Below are positions 16,901-22,700 of a stretch of DNA of 30,757 bases, piece after piece; position 1 is the first letter of the stretch; the number at the start of each line of letters is the position of its first letter. The stretch spans positions 1 through 30,757 of IMG/VR virus record IMGVR_UViG_3300020470_000131. One strand, given 5' to 3'. The position numbers and the translations under genes are program-made. The DNA is from a virus. The notes under the pieces were generated by a model. It was not told the DNA's origin, did no database searches, and saw only the letters and a list, made by a program, of their open reading frames with translations.

Positions 16901-18118
16901 TCTGTTAAAGAAGGTGACTTAGTTGAAATGAAGAAAATTACTGCATTGAATCCTCCTACAGAAATTAATCAGACTCCTAGAGTTATTGTTGATTTATCTA
17001 CATCAGATAGAATCGAAACTAATTTGTATACTGGAGAAGGAATTAGTGATACAAAACCTAAGTCAATAAGTTGGACTAAACAAAAAATTGATAGAATTGT
17101 AAATGGTGAAATATTCTATAAATCTAGAGAAAGTTTAGAATCATTAATATTCCCAACTGGAAGAATTATTAGTGATTTCTCAACAACTGATAATGAATTA
17201 TTCCTTGATAATGGAGATTTATTTGATTATGATGTCGTACCTTCGGTTACTCCTCTTGGTGGATTTATCGTAGATAATAGTAGTCCTGTTGCTGCTGCAT
17301 TAACTGCTACAGTATCTGCTGCTGGAACTATTTCAGGACTTACCATTGTTAGTGGTGGATCTGGTTATGTTGGAGCAACAACTTCAGTTTCCATTGCTAT
17401 GCCACCAGTGGGTGTAGGCACCTTTATTAAACCAGATGGTTCAGTTGGTATAGGATCAACTGCAACAGCAACTGTTACAGTAACTAACGGAATTCTTACA
17501 GGAACTCCAACAATTACTGGAATTGGATTGGGTTATACAACTACAAATCCACCTAAAGTAATTGCTGCTCTTCCTTCATATAAGTCTGAGTTAATTACCA
17601 ATATTACTTCTGTTAAGGGATTTGCTGGAATTGTTACTGGTATTGGAACAGCAGCAGGTGTTGGTACAATAAGTGCTGTTAAGTTTCATCTAACTGGTAT
17701 TGGAACAGCAGTATGGAGTGATTTGAGTGTAGGATATCCTATTTCTGTATTTGATACACAAGTTGGATCTGGAGTAAGTTCTGTCTATGAATCTGGTAAT
17801 GGTATAGTTGGAGTTGGAACAACCTTCTTAGATAATATCTACCGTATTGCTCAGATATCTTATCCATCTGCATCTGGTGCAAGTGGATTGGTTACATGTA
17901 ACGTTGAGTATTTTGGTAATCATACTGGAATAGGATCAACTGGAAGTGTTGCAATAGGAGGATTCTCCTGGGGCAGATTAGCTGGAACTTTAACCAGAAA
18001 TTCACCAGTCGGGTTTGCAGTTAGTAACTATACTGTTAATTCTGGATTGACTACTTTCCCAACATTACAAAGAAGAAGTGAGGGAATTAGAGATACTGGT
18101 GGAATTGAACCAAAATAA
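4988..18118 (+). CDS. Giant gp7-position baseplate wedge protein with YHYH domain and many beta modules
   Basis: This uninterrupted 4,376-residue frame lies exactly between gp6 and gp8, where T4 has gp7 (1,032 residues), so gp7 function is inferred from position. The N-terminal part looks conserved: VDENPAAVDFLKQYYISQEF (about 25-44), then AKSLYESKGTDESFRILFNA (about 197-216). A YHYH-type domain spans about 1267-1401, with the core GWAYDGNPIYGPYGY (1298-1312) and FPYFIGNSYR at its end. A block near 3859-3980 (FGQFDYIDDIKPF, then FIVINGIIQEPGTAY) resembles parts of other marine T4-like structural proteins. The rest is a mosaic of repeated beta-rich modules with many G[IVF]G[ST]T turns, described in separate entries. 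No protease, lysozyme or transmembrane segment is evident. Its N-terminal part probably docks in the wedge while the rest forms an outward arm. Codon use is extremely AT-rich. Confidence 0.8.
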   Translation: MIHTGFESKVKVQQIIGNQLPEFVVDENPAAVDFLKQYYISQEFQGGPTDLSDNLDQYLKLDNLTPDVVVGSTTLTTGIGTDDKTISVSNTKGFPNQYGLLKINDEIITYKGKTSTTFTECIRGFCGITSYHEDLKEEELVFSTSGISSHTQDSYIQNLSSLFLKEFYKKQKSTLVPGLEGVDLASDLNVGTFIKEAKSLYESKGTDESFRILFNALYGETPKVVNLEEFLIKPSSANYVRREIIIAEALAGNPLDLVGQTIYKLGDLNTNASISEVETFSRAGIALTSKQQYFKISLFRGYSDIEDTIQGDFKITPSTRALDTVSVGSSVITVDSTVGFGTTGVLVAGINTNITYTGKSVNQFFGCDGITGVITSTYSVRNDEIYYGYENGDTTKKVDLRLTGVLSEFEQVSKTLAVDEGQIISVKNVGDLIEGNYYNKSSSVYENMTHKQKFANSLIYNTCVRYNIKSISSSKVIFDGEIDRSSLKKDDQVEILVRASNNVVLGDTFDVFVEEVGGLAGDAKEIKLTSSFVPVPDTEYDLRRKVNYAKSNAVPLEVSKIVSDVQNLYTEEDDYVYVASNSLPSKVSSVFSGFTSSFVNDVNTELKAVSVDYPPSAVGTGLTALVGIDTVTFGAIQFGNDVPFVTGDQVYYQPSGNSYVGLETGSYFVGILTTSSDTRTIQLYSSQSFINTGNYIQLKSNRIVSTGSSFITEYSTGNHKFTLYSQKTNEIAPQKLLKKFPLELTTNRGKQTETPIGSTGLLINGVEITNYKSKDNIYYGPLKSINILNGGSDYDLVNPPKIEISAGSGTTALVQPVIEGGIKKVYIDKQQFNINEFISINITGGNGDAVLEPSIVRSSRSVEFDGRITNNGGGISTATNTITFLTDHDFYNQQQVIYNSNGQLGIGVGIGTTTLVTNSSYFAKVTANNKIQLYYSPEDVVANGVGVNTVGLGVSNTSGIHRFVTLPNQKSIDSIKVLDGGMFSNRKLLVKPSGISTQYNKITFENHGFDDGDVIEYNIQSGLGTVSPQPISGLTTVTGITTTTQYYNIVKLDDNSFQLSDAGVGAGVSDTKFERGLTIDFLSQGTGYQIFKYPDVEITLKYSPVGFGTTSQSYTDMVLTPDIRGSIVDSYLYEPGTGYGSTILNFEKKPTISIKAGKNGVLKPVVVNGLVEAVNIQYAGEEYFSIPELEVFDPTGAGTGAEIRPVIVNNKISDVKIVNTGIGYSSTSVVKVNSPGKNAVLDTSIRSLSLDLNNKMGDQLLLEGPNKLSYSLCGYAKTFRESFGEIGSGTTQASKIIGWAYDGNPIYGPYGYENVSDSSSPARRLVSGYEANITNIVDRPVGFSAGFFVDDYKFTNNGDLDRNNGRFGKTPEFPNGTYAYFATIDDAGKTQFPYFIGNSYRSVPLEQNIDQDFDFKGSELRRNTFPYRVSDKNADNDFIIETNELEDQKIEIESVTDGSVDQLLVVSAGENYKINDSIDFDNTGGGSGVISKISSLKGKDVTNVSVATSSYNDAVFSWVNKNTIRVSVLPSHDWINNDYITISGVSTSSGISSSISALSQLDGNYNIGVSSLSASIISDVIPSASGVTTEIYVTSIPETISIGSSAVIGGTNTEIVKILNIYRDLKALRVIRSTGLAHTISSPITYTSDSFTIDRSTDYFESEVNDIVYFNPSQSVGFGTTAGVTHTTSFRFGSTEIITRNIPTKRIYLGEHPFQVDQQITFAKPTPGAASIVISDTPTSTTYDLPSTVYIADVTPNTIGIKTGIGTTSGDFTDVFFTSGGSDIDDYSFTTNYSQVTGNLQRLTGTVAITTTATCNLKFGDRIKLDIKPDLSVGIGTSTAVRVVRDSDTGYILIDPVETSSANINLTDDTIRINSHGFERGDKIFYTIADGTVPTGLTTNRSYFTYVVDEDHIKFSETSVDCFSNPPITVSIASTGTSQSKFYQINPQLEVVKNNNLVFDLSDSSLENYQLKFYYDNEFKNNFVSTGSTTNTFSIVSAGGTIGIGTTASTTLNHNASYPSKLYYSLERSGFISTADTEVNNHSEIKFVDSSFNRSYSVVGASSSTFNISLDQIPEKLSYSDSECDSITYTTTSLNETGGINAANIISGGVNYKKLPNFVGSSSTEGTGGYVIAKSRTIGNVKQVRIINEGFEYSTDSTLEPSALISPLISINNSNTIGVVSITSGGSGYIDAPDIIIVDSTSREKIDRGILRPTLTGSAISKVEVVSSPNGLSDEPPTLFTINNDNGVGISSIVSNSTGIFTCWLDTPSSGFSTLPFLVNDEVFIENVTQHDPVSIGGSGFNSEDYGYRFGKVTNYITGLKDRVTIDLAGISTNTGIAVTDQGSFAMIINRKNYPSFTTVEESNKFIIGEELIKDNVLVGLVITHSETDFIKVFGNHELKVGDIVTGRTSGSIATISSIQENLGKYSVKFSVKKNIGWSDDIGKLDLDTQVTPDNDYYQNLSYTIKSTKGFDELRSPVSALLHTSGLKNFADVGIGSTTRSTGGISTVGDWRVGTSSTDFSVVIQDVVNDNKVWTINNYDEAYDYGNSATQSRYIKFENKVLSDYTTAKSNEVLLIDDINSQFSNLDGEPSEYLDLIELDSNVPYQNIFYRITNLTNTAVQSNDVVVLNNGTDVVLLQKSNLEDSSSIGNFSINKDVFGVYTLRFTPNPNAFDYDYNLKSIKTTFDNSAGVGTYPVGFINKTGFVGIATTASAGVTTTSVVSVDSAKFNSFHVQNHLTNKTTDEMNYVEIYVTHDGTNTYTSEYYIDTHNPVDGYSNTLMGSFKGNLDGSVFSLEYENDSTDEIEINSDIVGFGTTAVGVGTYRFLASGQSEGAERTAIYQSDYTVGIGTTNIVQLTAGLFNSAKSIVQVSAGSTRIVSEVIFNHDATDTFVQTGPFLTPVGIGTTNPVGVFSGIYDGTNFSLSFTPENGYLANSIEVSALTLALYTENEEDNIPLINDFEYGKVNESIDLQYYNAINGLRINRTEFSLLHEGTPIFAKTFDPSDSNIVNLSTGLFSIDKHFFRTNEELIYTPNSSFVGLGSTAMQYQSGAYHHQLPSSVFAIRNDANSFYISTTRAGAAVTFVGVGTGNIHEFAMANSNTKTVLTIDNLIQSPLAYSPISHTLQNNPESVLGSTGIGTDATIFSISGISSLAPTDILKIDDEFVKVLDIGIGTQTTGPITVGVGTTNLVQVQRGFVGSAATAHTNTTAVQLYKGSYRILGKKIHFTEPPKGNPQVTKNDSNLDWPTSSFTGRVFLRDDYTTNQVYDDVSTEFTGIATNFSLKVNGSAAVGMGTTGGNGIALINGIFQRPTAKNNPQNNYEILDPTTGAASTSIMFTGITTEYGDPVVINDTDINENQLPRGGVIISLGSTPGLGYAPLVPAQVYAETDANGTITSLVSAASTGPSNSITTASYNNETGYLEITTQNAHNFVVGIVDQVKLAGLEFTCSGSFNVYDADYNETTGDLILTVGDHYLAAGQFIGIKTDSLTFTCDADNYATNHSYPRHGTDPIAGVSTYINSTTNSTITVNVGVGTTSTHQFVGVGTEAIIVRSGYSGTTSNIFPYAAVGFGSTSFDYTIVSIGATNKFTTDVGINSIPHTFVGGGSVMPWYADANLGSGYYGDTVSIGVTDIPFTHKFVSAASGTIVGYTTAPSYVDYNAATGYMVVSLPNHGKTTSDTVTFADNKITLTCSKDDYATEHTYPRASDRISGIATAITAYDTDTFTVYVGENAGSGASVTATIGIGGTLTFAIGAGGTNYQNPAINIPEPSYAGLGITGISRLSTGSTTDTGVGLLLDLQVSAASTVGVGSTQFSINNWEIARNGYAFQRGDVFAPVGLVTDSSLSSPIEECQFTVLDTYADPFAAWQFGQFDYIDDIKPFQDGIRKRFDLKYDGDLLSFEVPANPEFPYISLANALFIVINGIIQEPGTAYSFNGGTSFIFTEAPKAVDDVAIFFYRGSADVDTVLVTNVIPSVKEGDLVEMKKITALNPPTEINQTPRVIVDLSTSDRIETNLYTGEGISDTKPKSISWTKQKIDRIVNGEIFYKSRESLESLIFPTGRIISDFSTTDNELFLDNGDLFDYDVVPSVTPLGGFIVDNSSPVAAALTATVSAAGTISGLTIVSGGSGYVGATTSVSIAMPPVGVGTFIKPDGSVGIGSTATATVTVTNGILTGTPTITGIGLGYTTTNPPKVIAALPSYKSELITNITSVKGFAGIVTGIGTAAGVGTISAVKFHLTGIGTAVWSDLSVGYPISVFDTQVGSGVSSVYESGNGIVGVGTTFLDNIYRIAQISYPSASGASGLVTCNVEYFGNHTGIGSTGSVAIGGFSWGRLAGTLTRNSPVGFAVSNYTVNSGLTTFPTLQRRSEGIRDTGGIEPK
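5250..5425 (+). repeat. DDE-I-x-Y / RG / H adhesin-like module, copy 1
   Basis: The encoded pattern is: a short strand, GFPNQYGLLKINDEIITYKG, a threonine-rich strand, CIRGFCGITSYH, then a closing strand. This matches a small module common in phage tail and fibre proteins: G-(f/p)..G-x-(l/i)-x-I-x-(d/n)-E-x-I-x-Y, then RG and H. Further copies are at 5960-6155 (degenerate) and 14415-14640 in this gene, and at 26035-26250 in the DUF4815 gene. Confidence 0.6.
5960..6155 (+). repeat. DDE-I-x-Y / RG / H module, copy 2 (degenerate)
   Basis: The reading VDSTVGFGTTGVLVAGINTN, then ITYTGKSVNQFFGCDGITGV, follows the same order as copy 1: an entry strand with GF, a short central strand, Y-T-G-K, then a C-x-G-I-T-G turn. 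It has lost the acidic pair and the RG. I read it as a diverged relative, with less certainty than the other copies. Confidence 0.4.
13160..13832 (+). repeat. Tandem pair of about 95-residue beta modules inside the giant gene
   Basis: Two neighbouring stretches (residues about 2726-2825 and 2859-2950) share the same order. First is KFNSFHVQ or LFNSAKSIVQ, then a strand with VTHDGTNTY or FNHDATDTF. Next is SFKGNLDGSVFSLEYEND or VFSGIYDGTNFSLSFTPENG, then a closing strand that runs to IEINSDIVGF or IEVSALTLALY. The pattern implies an ancestral tandem duplication with later divergence. The DNA is no longer obviously repeated, so the event is old. Confidence 0.55.
14415..14640 (+). repeat. DDE-I-x-Y / RG / H module, copy 3
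   Basis: The translation contains LAPTDILKIDDEFVKVLDIG, then LVQVQRGFVGSAATAHTNTT, preserving the IDDE strand, the RG turn and the histidine of copy 1. It differs by an inserted G-rich loop with two GxGT turns between the two halves. It lies about 9 kb downstream of copy 1 in the same gene. Confidence 0.55.
15227..16075 (+). repeat. Three-copy YN-xx-TG...TC repeat inside the giant gene
   Basis: Three segments of about 35 residues align by eye: YNNETGYLEITTQNAHNF (start 3414), YNETTGDLILTVGDHY (3459) and YNAATGYMVVSLPNHG (3657). Each ends in a strand with EFTC, TFTC or TLTC. Copies 2 and 3 are also followed by the same D-x-YAT-x-H-x-YPR stretch and a strand ending in VNVG or VYVG. The first copy lacks that second half. 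Confidence 0.65.
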
Positions 18119-18133
18119 AATTTTATTAACTAT

Positions 18134-18141
18134 TATAAATA
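18134..18141 (+). promoter_or_regulatory. T4-type late promoter upstream of gp8
   Basis: A second perfect TATAAATA lies in the 40-base gap between the giant gene and gp8, with the ATG 17 bases after the box. It would allow gp8 and the DUF4815 gene to be transcribed without reading through the preceding 13 kb. The gap is otherwise A+T only around the box, and no terminator hairpin is visible in it. Confidence 0.8.
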
Positions 18142-18158
18142 TCTAAAAAACTATTAAT

Positions 18159-19775
18159 ATGTCTGCCGTCGTAACAGATCAATTCCGAATATTTAATGCA
18201 GGTAATTTTGTAGATTCTGTACTAGATACTAATAATTCTTATTATGTATTTCTAGGACTTAGTAATCCTACAACTCCTAATCCTGGATTTGGTAGAACAA
18301 GTACTTGGAATGATGCATCTGGTCCTCCTAACCCAACTGATAACTTTCAATATGAATCTCAATATGGAGATACTTCTCTTTTTGGGAAGAGAATTGTTAG
18401 TAACAACATAAGAAGAGTTGTAAGAAAGGTCGAGTGGACTGAGAATACTTATTATGACATGTATAGACATGATTATAGTATTAGTAATAAAGCACCTAAT
18501 TCTCAAACTGGAAGATTATACGATGCAAATTATTTTGTAGTTAATAGTGATTTTAATGTTTATATTTGTATAGAGAATGGTAGTTCAGGAGCTCCTGGTT
18601 CTACAACTGCTAAAGGAGGTAAATCTAAAGATGAACCAACTTTTACTGATTTAGAACCTTCTGCTGCTGGAACTAGTAATGATGGTTATATTTGGAAATT
18701 CTTATTTTCTATATCTCCTAGCGATGTTGTAAAATTTGATTCTACTGAATATATTGTTGTTCCTAATGATTGGGCAACTTCAACAGATTCTCAGATTCAG
18801 AATGTTAGAGAAGCAGCTGATTCTGATATAAATTTAAATCAACTTAAAACGGTTTATATTGAGAATGGTGGTTCTGGGTATATAAGTGACACTAAAACAT
18901 TAGATATATTAGGTGATGGTACTGGAGGAAAAGTTTCAGTTACCACTACAGGTGGTGTTGTTACTTCTGCAATAGTTACAGCAGGTGGAAGTGGATATAG
19001 TTATGGTATGGTTGATTTAGGACCTCTTCAACCAGCATCATTCCCTCCAGGGAGTACAACAGTATATCCTGCTAAATTAATACCTATTATCCCTCCTTCT
19101 AGAGGTCATGGATATGACATCTATAAAGAATTGGGTGCTGATAGAGTTTTAGTTTATGCAAGATTTGATGATTCGACTAAAGATTTTCCAACTGATACAA
19201 AATTTTCTCAAGTTGGAATTGTAAAAAATCCAACAACATATACTAATAATAATACTATATTTACTGGTAATCAATATTCATCTTTAGGTGCACTTAAAAT
19301 TGATCCTACTACATGGGATAGTACAGGACTTGTTATAGGAAGTAAAATAACACAAGTACTTACCACTGCTACTGGCAATGCTAAAGGTTATGTTACTTCT
19401 TATGATAAGCAAACTGGTGTTTTAAAGTATTATCAAGATAGATCATTATATTATCAAAATAGTGCTAACCATAATGATCAAACAGATTATATTGGAATTA
19501 GTAGTGAAGCTAAAGTATTGGGATTCGAATCTAGTACATCTAGTATTCAGTTTGTAGGATCCACTCCAGGTGATGCTAATGTCTCTATAGCATTTACTGG
19601 AAGCACAGTAACTGATGGTGATAAAGAAGTAGATCTTGGGGTATATTTCACAGGCGGTCTTGCCAATCCTGAGATAAATAAAACAACTGGCGATGTCATC
19701 TACATTGACAATCGAAAGGAAGTCACTAGAGATAGTAGACAAAAAGAAGACATCAAAATCGTCCTGGAATTTTAA
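18159..19775 (+). CDS. 8: gp8 baseplate wedge subunit
   Basis: This 538-residue protein is recognised mainly by its C-terminus. GDVIYIDNRKEVTRDSRQKE followed by DIKIVLEF closely resembles the end of T4-like gp8. The N-terminus (VVTDQFRIFNAGNF, then YYVFLGLSNPTT) and the wedge position after the gp7-like gene agree. gp8 is a dimer that joins the wedge arm and bridges gp7 to the peripheral baseplate parts. T4 gp8 has 334 residues, so this copy is about 200 longer. Part of the excess is a GGSGY-type repeat at about 232-290 (VYIENGGSGYISD, then AIVTAGGSGYSYG), which is also found in neighbouring genes. A perfect late box lies 17 bases upstream of the ATG. The last 130 bases are noticeably less AT-rich than the rest. 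The stop is six bases before the next start. Confidence 0.88.
   Translation: MSAVVTDQFRIFNAGNFVDSVLDTNNSYYVFLGLSNPTTPNPGFGRTSTWNDASGPPNPTDNFQYESQYGDTSLFGKRIVSNNIRRVVRKVEWTENTYYDMYRHDYSISNKAPNSQTGRLYDANYFVVNSDFNVYICIENGSSGAPGSTTAKGGKSKDEPTFTDLEPSAAGTSNDGYIWKFLFSISPSDVVKFDSTEYIVVPNDWATSTDSQIQNVREAADSDINLNQLKTVYIENGGSGYISDTKTLDILGDGTGGKVSVTTTGGVVTSAIVTAGGSGYSYGMVDLGPLQPASFPPGSTTVYPAKLIPIIPPSRGHGYDIYKELGADRVLVYARFDDSTKDFPTDTKFSQVGIVKNPTTYTNNNTIFTGNQYSSLGALKIDPTTWDSTGLVIGSKITQVLTTATGNAKGYVTSYDKQTGVLKYYQDRSLYYQNSANHNDQTDYIGISSEAKVLGFESSTSSIQFVGSTPGDANVSIAFTGSTVTDGDKEVDLGVYFTGGLANPEINKTTGDVIYIDNRKEVTRDSRQKEDIKIVLEF
18847..19022 (+). repeat. GGSGY-type beta repeat inside gp8
   Basis: Two half-repeats, VYIENGGSGY and AIVTAGGSGY, flank the strand VSVTTTGGVV. 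The module reads V-x-I-x-N-G-G-S-G-Y, then G-x-G-G-K/A, then a G-V-V turn. The same layout occurs in the giant gene (about 7345-7450, 11520-11600 and 17340-17560), in the DUF4815 gene (25490-25740) and at the end of gp14 (30640-30757). Confidence 0.6.
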
Positions 19776-19781
19776 AGTAAC

Positions 19782-22700
19782 ATGGCACAGAAAAAAGATT
19801 TAAATATCAGTCCTTATTATGATGATTTTGATCCGAGTAAGAATTTTTACAAAGTCTTATTTAAACCAGGATATCCAGTTCAAGCTAGAGAATTAACTAG
19901 TTTACAGTCAATTCTTCAAAATCAAATAGAAGATTTTGGATCCCATATGTTTAAAGAGGGATCTATTGTTATTCCAGGAGCAGCTACAATTGACCCTGGA
20001 TATAATGCAGTAAAGTTAAATGCAACTCAATTTGGGATTGATATATCTCTTTATACTAGTCAATTAATTGGTAAAGTTGTAGAAGGTGAAACTACAGGTG
20101 TGGCAGCAACAGTTGATTTTGTTGCATTACCTGATGGTGGAGATGTAGAAGATTTAACAATATATGTAAAATATCAAAGTGCTGGTATATTTGATCCTAC
20201 AAAGGTTACATTTGCTGATGGTGAAGCATTATTGGTAAAAGAGAATTTGACATATGGAAATACTACTATTAATGCAGGAACTGCAGTTGCAACTCTAATA
20301 TCTAGTAATGCTACAGCTATTGGTTCTGCTGCTTCTGTTGATGATGGTGTTTATTTCATCAGAGGAACTTTTGTAAATGTAAATAAGCAAACTATAATTC
20401 TTGATCACTATACTAATAACCCTTCTTATAGAATCGGTCTAAAAGTTGATGAAGTAATAATAGGTGCTAAAGATGATCCTTCTTTATATGATAATGCTAA
20501 AGGATTCACTAATTATGCTGCACCAGGTGCTGATAGACTTAAGATTTCTTTAACTCTTACTAAAAAGTTACTTACTGATAAGAATGATACTGATTTTGTT
20601 GAGATAGCAAGAACTGATGATGGGGAAATTCAAAAAATTACCACAAAAACTCAGTATAATTTAATTAGAGATTATATTGCAGAAAGAACATACGAAGAAT
20701 CTGGAAATTATTCTTTACAACCTTTTGATGTTAGTATTGTTAATTCATTAAATGATAGACTAGGTAATGGTGGATTGTATTATGCCACTCAAAAAACTGA
20801 AGATGGAAATACACCATCTGATGATTTAATGTGTGTTAAAGTTTCTGAAGGTGAAGCTTACGTAAAAGGATATGATGTAACAATAGATGGTACTAATGTT
20901 ATAGATGTAGAGAAACCAAGAGATACCAAAAAAATTGATGCAGGAAGTGTTCCTTTCTCTATGGGGAATAAGTTAACCATTACTAATCTTGGTGGTCAAC
21001 CACAATATAGAAATGTTGTTCAATTATATGGTGAATTGCAACAACAAATTGATCATGTGGGAATTATAGGAGAAGCAAGAGTATATTCTGTTAATCCCAG
21101 AACATATCAATCTAGTGGAGATGCAACTACTTGGGATTTACGTCTTTATGATGTTCAGACATATGATAGAATTGCATTAAACGAGAGTTTACCAAGTTCT
21201 GGAATTACTACTGGATATCGTGTAAAAGGTTTAAGAAGTGGTGCTGAAGGTTATTCTGCTTCTCATGGAACAACAGCTACTTCATTAGGTTTAAATAGTG
21301 GAACTAATTGGGTAAATATTTCTCCTACTTCAGGAAGATTTGTTAAGGGTGAACAAATTAGTATTAATGGTATTTCTACATCAAGATCGATTACAGAAGT
21401 TGTTTCATATAGTCCTAGAGATGTTAAATCTGTTAAACAAACTGCAGTAAGTCCATATGTGCAAAATTTTGTAGCAGATTCTGTTTTAACTTCTGTTTCT
21501 TTTCCTAGTCAAATATCAGAAGGAGATATAACTGGTGGTAATACAATTAAAAGTCCTGGAAAAATATTTACTAATGTTAAAAAAGGTGATGTAATAAGAT
21601 ATCAACATGCAACTACTGATGACGTTAGTTATAATGTAGTATCATCTATTAATGATGGTGGTAAAAATTTAACTCTTACTGCTATTAATGATGTTCCTGG
21701 AGTATATGATGGATCTGTTAATAATGGTAATAATAGATCTATAAGTCTTGCTTATTCATCCATGGATTCTAATAATATTGGTTTATATGGAGTTCTTCCA
21801 GAACCAAATATTTCTTCCGTAGATTTTTCTAGCTCTACTCTAAATGTTTCTGCACAAATAACAGGACAATCTATATCTGGATTTGGTGCTACTGTTTCTA
21901 TAAGTAATGTAGAAGATGGTAGCGGTGTAGCTATATCAACTGCATTTTTTGAACCATATACTGTTAGTAAGTATTCGGTTCATTTTGGTAGTACTGCTGG
22001 TTTTGCCACAGTAACTTCTGATAGAGTAGAGTTATTAAGTGGAAGTTCTTCTTTAAGTTTCTCTGGATTAGAGGCTTCAGGTGGTGCAGATGCTAATACT
22101 GTAATTAGTGTAACTGCAGAGAAGCAAGGAATACAAAGTAAAATAAAGCAATATCAAAGAAGTCAATTTGTTACTGTAGATCAATCAAGTAATGCAGGAT
22201 CTGGTAGTTCTATTGCAAATCTTAATGATGGATTGACATATAATAGTACTGCTTATGGATTAAGAGTTCAGGATGAAGAAATATCTCTAAATGTTCCTGA
22301 TGTTTCTAGAGTATTGGCAGTCTATGAATCTGTTGATACATCTGCACCTACTTTTGATGTTATAGAATTTGCTTCAGCTGCAAATGTTTTAGATAATGCA
22401 ATAATTGGAGAAAATATTGCAGGACAAACCTCTGGTACTATTGCAAGAATAGTAACAAATAATGGTTCAACACCTTCATCTGGTGGAAATAATAGATTGG
22501 GTGTAGTGTATGTTAACGATAGTGTATTTGAATCTGGTGAAGAAGTTATATTTAATGAATCAAATATTCAAACTACTATTGAGAATATTAATTCACAACC
22601 CAATGATGGTCAATATCATGATGTTACAAATTCTTTCTATCTAGATAAAGGTCAGAGAGAGCAATATTATGATTATTCAAGAATTGTTAGAAGATCTAAT

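Noticed and set aside
4988-18118. Non-ribosomal-synthase-like, RTX or bacterial adhesin gene in place of a phage protein
   Set aside because: There are no RTX nonapeptides, secretion signal or catalytic modules. The location between gp6 and gp8 and the phage-type N-terminus favour a baseplate protein.
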